Source: CAYJPV01 sp964396055 (GTDB lineage Bacteria; Acidobacteriota; Vicinamibacteria; Vicinamibacterales; JAKQTR01). From it: DNA of 15,313 nt. This document shows positions 14,235-15,313 of this stretch, piece by piece. The stretch lies in contig CAYNDV010000117.1 of NCBI GenBank assembly GCA_964396055.1, positions 1 to 15,313 on the forward strand. Reading direction: 5' to 3'. Position 1 is the first letter of the stretch, and every line of letters begins with the position of its first letter. A program made the position numbers and the translations under genes. The notes below the pieces were generated by a model. It made no database searches. It saw only the letters and a program-made list of their open reading frames with translations, and was not told the origin of the DNA.

Positions 14235-15088
14235 TGGCGCAGTCGTTCCTGCTCTACCTCGCGTGCGGCCTGGTCGGGATCGGCCTGGTGTCGCTCGTGG
14301 TCCCGCTGCGCAGCCTGGGCGTGCGCAACCGGTGGGTGGCCCTCGTGGCGGCCGCCGCCGGACTGGCGGCCGCGATCGTGGTGTTGTCGTGGCCGGCCCG
14401 CCAGACGACGGTGGCGGCGCGTGTAACGGCCCTCGACGACTTCGCACCGACCTACCAGTTCGTCGAACGCAATGAGATTCCCATCCGCGCCGGCGCGTTT
14501 CAGGTGTACGCCGCGCTGAAGACGTTGAGCGCCGACGAGATTCCGTTCTACCGCGAGCTGACCTGGGTGCGGCGCGGCGGCAACGTCGGCCCCGAGAGCA
14601 TCCTGAACCCGCCGGACGGCGTGCCGCTGGTGGCGGTGGCGACGCGCACGTCGTTCATCACGCTGGCGGACGTGCCGGGCGCCGAGTACGTGATGGGCAC
14701 GGTGGTGATCGCGCCGCCGGGCGTCCGCCTGGCGCTGGGCTCGGGGCCCGAGTCGTTCACCTCGCTCACCCAGCCGGGATTCGCCAAGGCGACGATTGGC
14801 TTCCGGATCGAGCCCCGGCCCGACGGCTGGACGATGCTGCGCACCGAGACGCGGGTGGATGCCACCGATTATGTCTCGCGGGCCACGTTCGCGCGGTACT
14901 GGCGCGTGATCGCGCCCGGCAGTGCCTTTGTCCGGCTGATGTGGCTGCGGGCGGTGAAGGTGCGGGCCGAGAGCCTGGCGTCGGCGCCGGCCGTGGCGCG
15001 GGCGGACTGGTCGTGGTTCGAGGGCCTGGGCCGCGAACGGCGCCCGCCCGCGGAAGAACCGCCCCCTCCGGTGCGGGTGCGGCGATAG
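14234..15088 (+). CDS. Two-TM protein with SRPBCC-like C-terminal domain, function unknown
   Basis: 284 residues. Two close membrane helices (about 5-25 and 34-53) are followed by a soluble part. Residues about 85-245 resemble, by eye, an SRPBCC/START-like lipid- or ligand-binding fold: a beginning FQVYAALKTL, alternating beta strands around 150-210, and a long C-terminal helix in FARYWRVIAPGSAFVRLMWL (219-238). The tail (266-284) is rich in Pro, Arg and Glu. ATG 14234 overlaps the dacB stop by one base (TGATG), so it is the last gene of the coupled operon. The orientation of the soluble part is uncertain. If the fold is right, it may bind a lipid or hydrophobic ligand handled by the ABC complex; I do not recognise a named family. 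Confidence 0.75.
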   Translation: MAQSFLLYLACGLVGIGLVSLVVPLRSLGVRNRWVALVAAAAGLAAAIVVLSWPARQTTVAARVTALDDFAPTYQFVERNEIPIRAGAFQVYAALKTLSADEIPFYRELTWVRRGGNVGPESILNPPDGVPLVAVATRTSFITLADVPGAEYVMGTVVIAPPGVRLALGSGPESFTSLTQPGFAKATIGFRIEPRPDGWTMLRTETRVDATDYVSRATFARYWRVIAPGSAFVRLMWLRAVKVRAESLASAPAVARADWSWFEGLGRERRPPAEEPPPPVRVRR

Positions 15089-15091
15089 ACA

Positions 15092-15189
15092 GGCCGTTAG
15101 GCCGTTGGGCCGTTAGGCCATTGGCCGAACGGCCAAAAGCCGAGAGCCGAACGGCCCGGGCTGTTGGCCGAATGGCCGTCAGGCCCCGA
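15092..15189. repeat. GGCC-rich tandem and inverted repeat cluster between convergent genes
   Basis: Three tandem 8-bp units (GGCCGTTA, GGCCGTTG, GGCCGTTA at 15092-15115) and degenerate copies are followed by inverted copies AACGGCC (15128-15134 and 15150-15156), so several 6-7 bp stems can form. One example is TTGGCC-GAAC-GGCCAA at 15121-15136. It fills the 90-bp gap between two converging genes and runs about 10 bases into the last codons of the minus-strand gene. It may help end transcription from both sides or be a small repeat element. Confidence 0.6.
15135..15157 (-). terminator. Possible weak terminator for the right-edge minus-strand gene
   Basis: Reading the minus strand, a 5-6 bp GC stem with GTTC loop (15157-15144) is followed after 5 bases by TTTT (15138-15135). 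The U-tract is short and offset from the stem, so intrinsic termination is only a possibility. Confidence 0.25.
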
Positions 15190-15313
15190 GCCACGGCGAC
15201 AGGGCGGCCATCAGGCCGAATCCCAGCACCGGTCCCGCACCGTACCCGATTAGCGGTGCCGGCGTCAGGCCGGCAATCGAGCACGCGAACAGCACGGCGT
15301 AGTAGGCCGCGAC
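15179..15313 (-). CDS. C-terminal end of a membrane protein (partial, 5' end outside window)
   Basis: The minus-strand frame is open from the right edge (15313) to TGA at 15181-15179 and encodes the last 44 residues of a protein. They are strongly hydrophobic with a Gly/Pro-rich middle (AGLTPAPLIGYGAGPVLG) between two membrane segments, and they end WLGA. The TPAPLIGYG run loosely recalls the PLPxxSYGG segment of SEDS proteins (FtsW/RodA), but 44 residues are too few to name a family. It converges on the ABC/dacB operon across the GGCC repeat region. Confidence 0.65.
   Translation of the reverse strand, partial: VAAYYAVLFACSIAGLTPAPLIGYGAGPVLGFGLMAALSPWLGA

Noticed and set aside
11361..14447. 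A 1028-residue open frame on the minus strand opposite the DUF4340 and dacB genes
   Set aside because: It is rich in Arg/Gly/His with no recognisable domain, lies fully antisense to two clear genes, and is a usual by-product of high GC.
15092..15189. GGCC repeat cluster as a CRISPR array
   Set aside because: Units are only 8 bp, contiguous, with no unique spacers and no cas genes.
14766..15284. Minus-strand open frame of 172 residues at the right end
   Set aside because: It lies antisense to the SRPBCC-like gene, is Arg/Pro-rich, and is in a different frame from the hydrophobic partial protein ending at 15179.

Overview
The window is a 15.3-kb, very GC-rich bacterial chromosomal segment from a Gram-negative-type (two-membrane) cell: it carries a Pal lipoprotein and a periplasmic PBP4-type enzyme. 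The protein style (Pal with a Cys pair near its C-terminus, a GT39-like membrane protein with a large beta-rich tail, a Gld-type ABC operon with a DUF4340 protein) fits Acidobacteriota, possibly Vicinamibacteria. That placement is inference from protein style. Gene density is high; the longest gap between genes is 235 bp. I see no tRNA, rRNA, insertion sequence, phage gene or CRISPR array.

Region 1 (13-1474): pal, reading left, and a class I SAM-dependent methyltransferase, reading right, diverge from a 139-bp gap. Two back-to-back promoters with overlapping -35 boxes lie in it, and the methyltransferase message looks leaderless (its -10 box ends 6 bases before the GTG start).

Region 2 (1458-4879, minus strand): a compact three-gene operon. 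In order of transcription it holds a 74-residue LysW-like zinc-ribbon protein with a polyacidic tail, a LarE-type sulfur transferase with three key cysteines (start codon overlapping the previous stop as GTGA), and a 779-residue GT39-like membrane glycosyltransferase. The operon has a perfect TATAAT -10 box and a strong Shine-Dalgarno. No larA, larB or larC is present. This is the least conventional gene set in the window.

Region 3 (4989-7837): a stand-alone receiver-PilZ protein (plus strand) and a P1B-2 heavy-metal ATPase (minus strand) converge, and their stop codons share one CTAG palindrome.

Region 4 (8073-15088, plus strand): a six-gene operon coupled by overlapping or abutting codons. 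It encodes a GldA-like ABC ATPase, a GldF-like ABC-2 permease, a GldG-like auxiliary protein, a DUF4340 protein with three repeats, a PBP4/DacB-type D-Ala-D-Ala carboxypeptidase, and a two-TM protein with an SRPBCC-like domain. A sigma-70-like promoter with a small palindrome over its -35 box lies upstream. The layout suggests an envelope machine linking an ABC transporter to peptidoglycan editing, but its substrate is unknown.

Region 5 (15089-15313): a GGCC-rich repeat and hairpin cluster separates the operon from the C-terminal 44 residues of a membrane protein reading in from the right edge on the minus strand.
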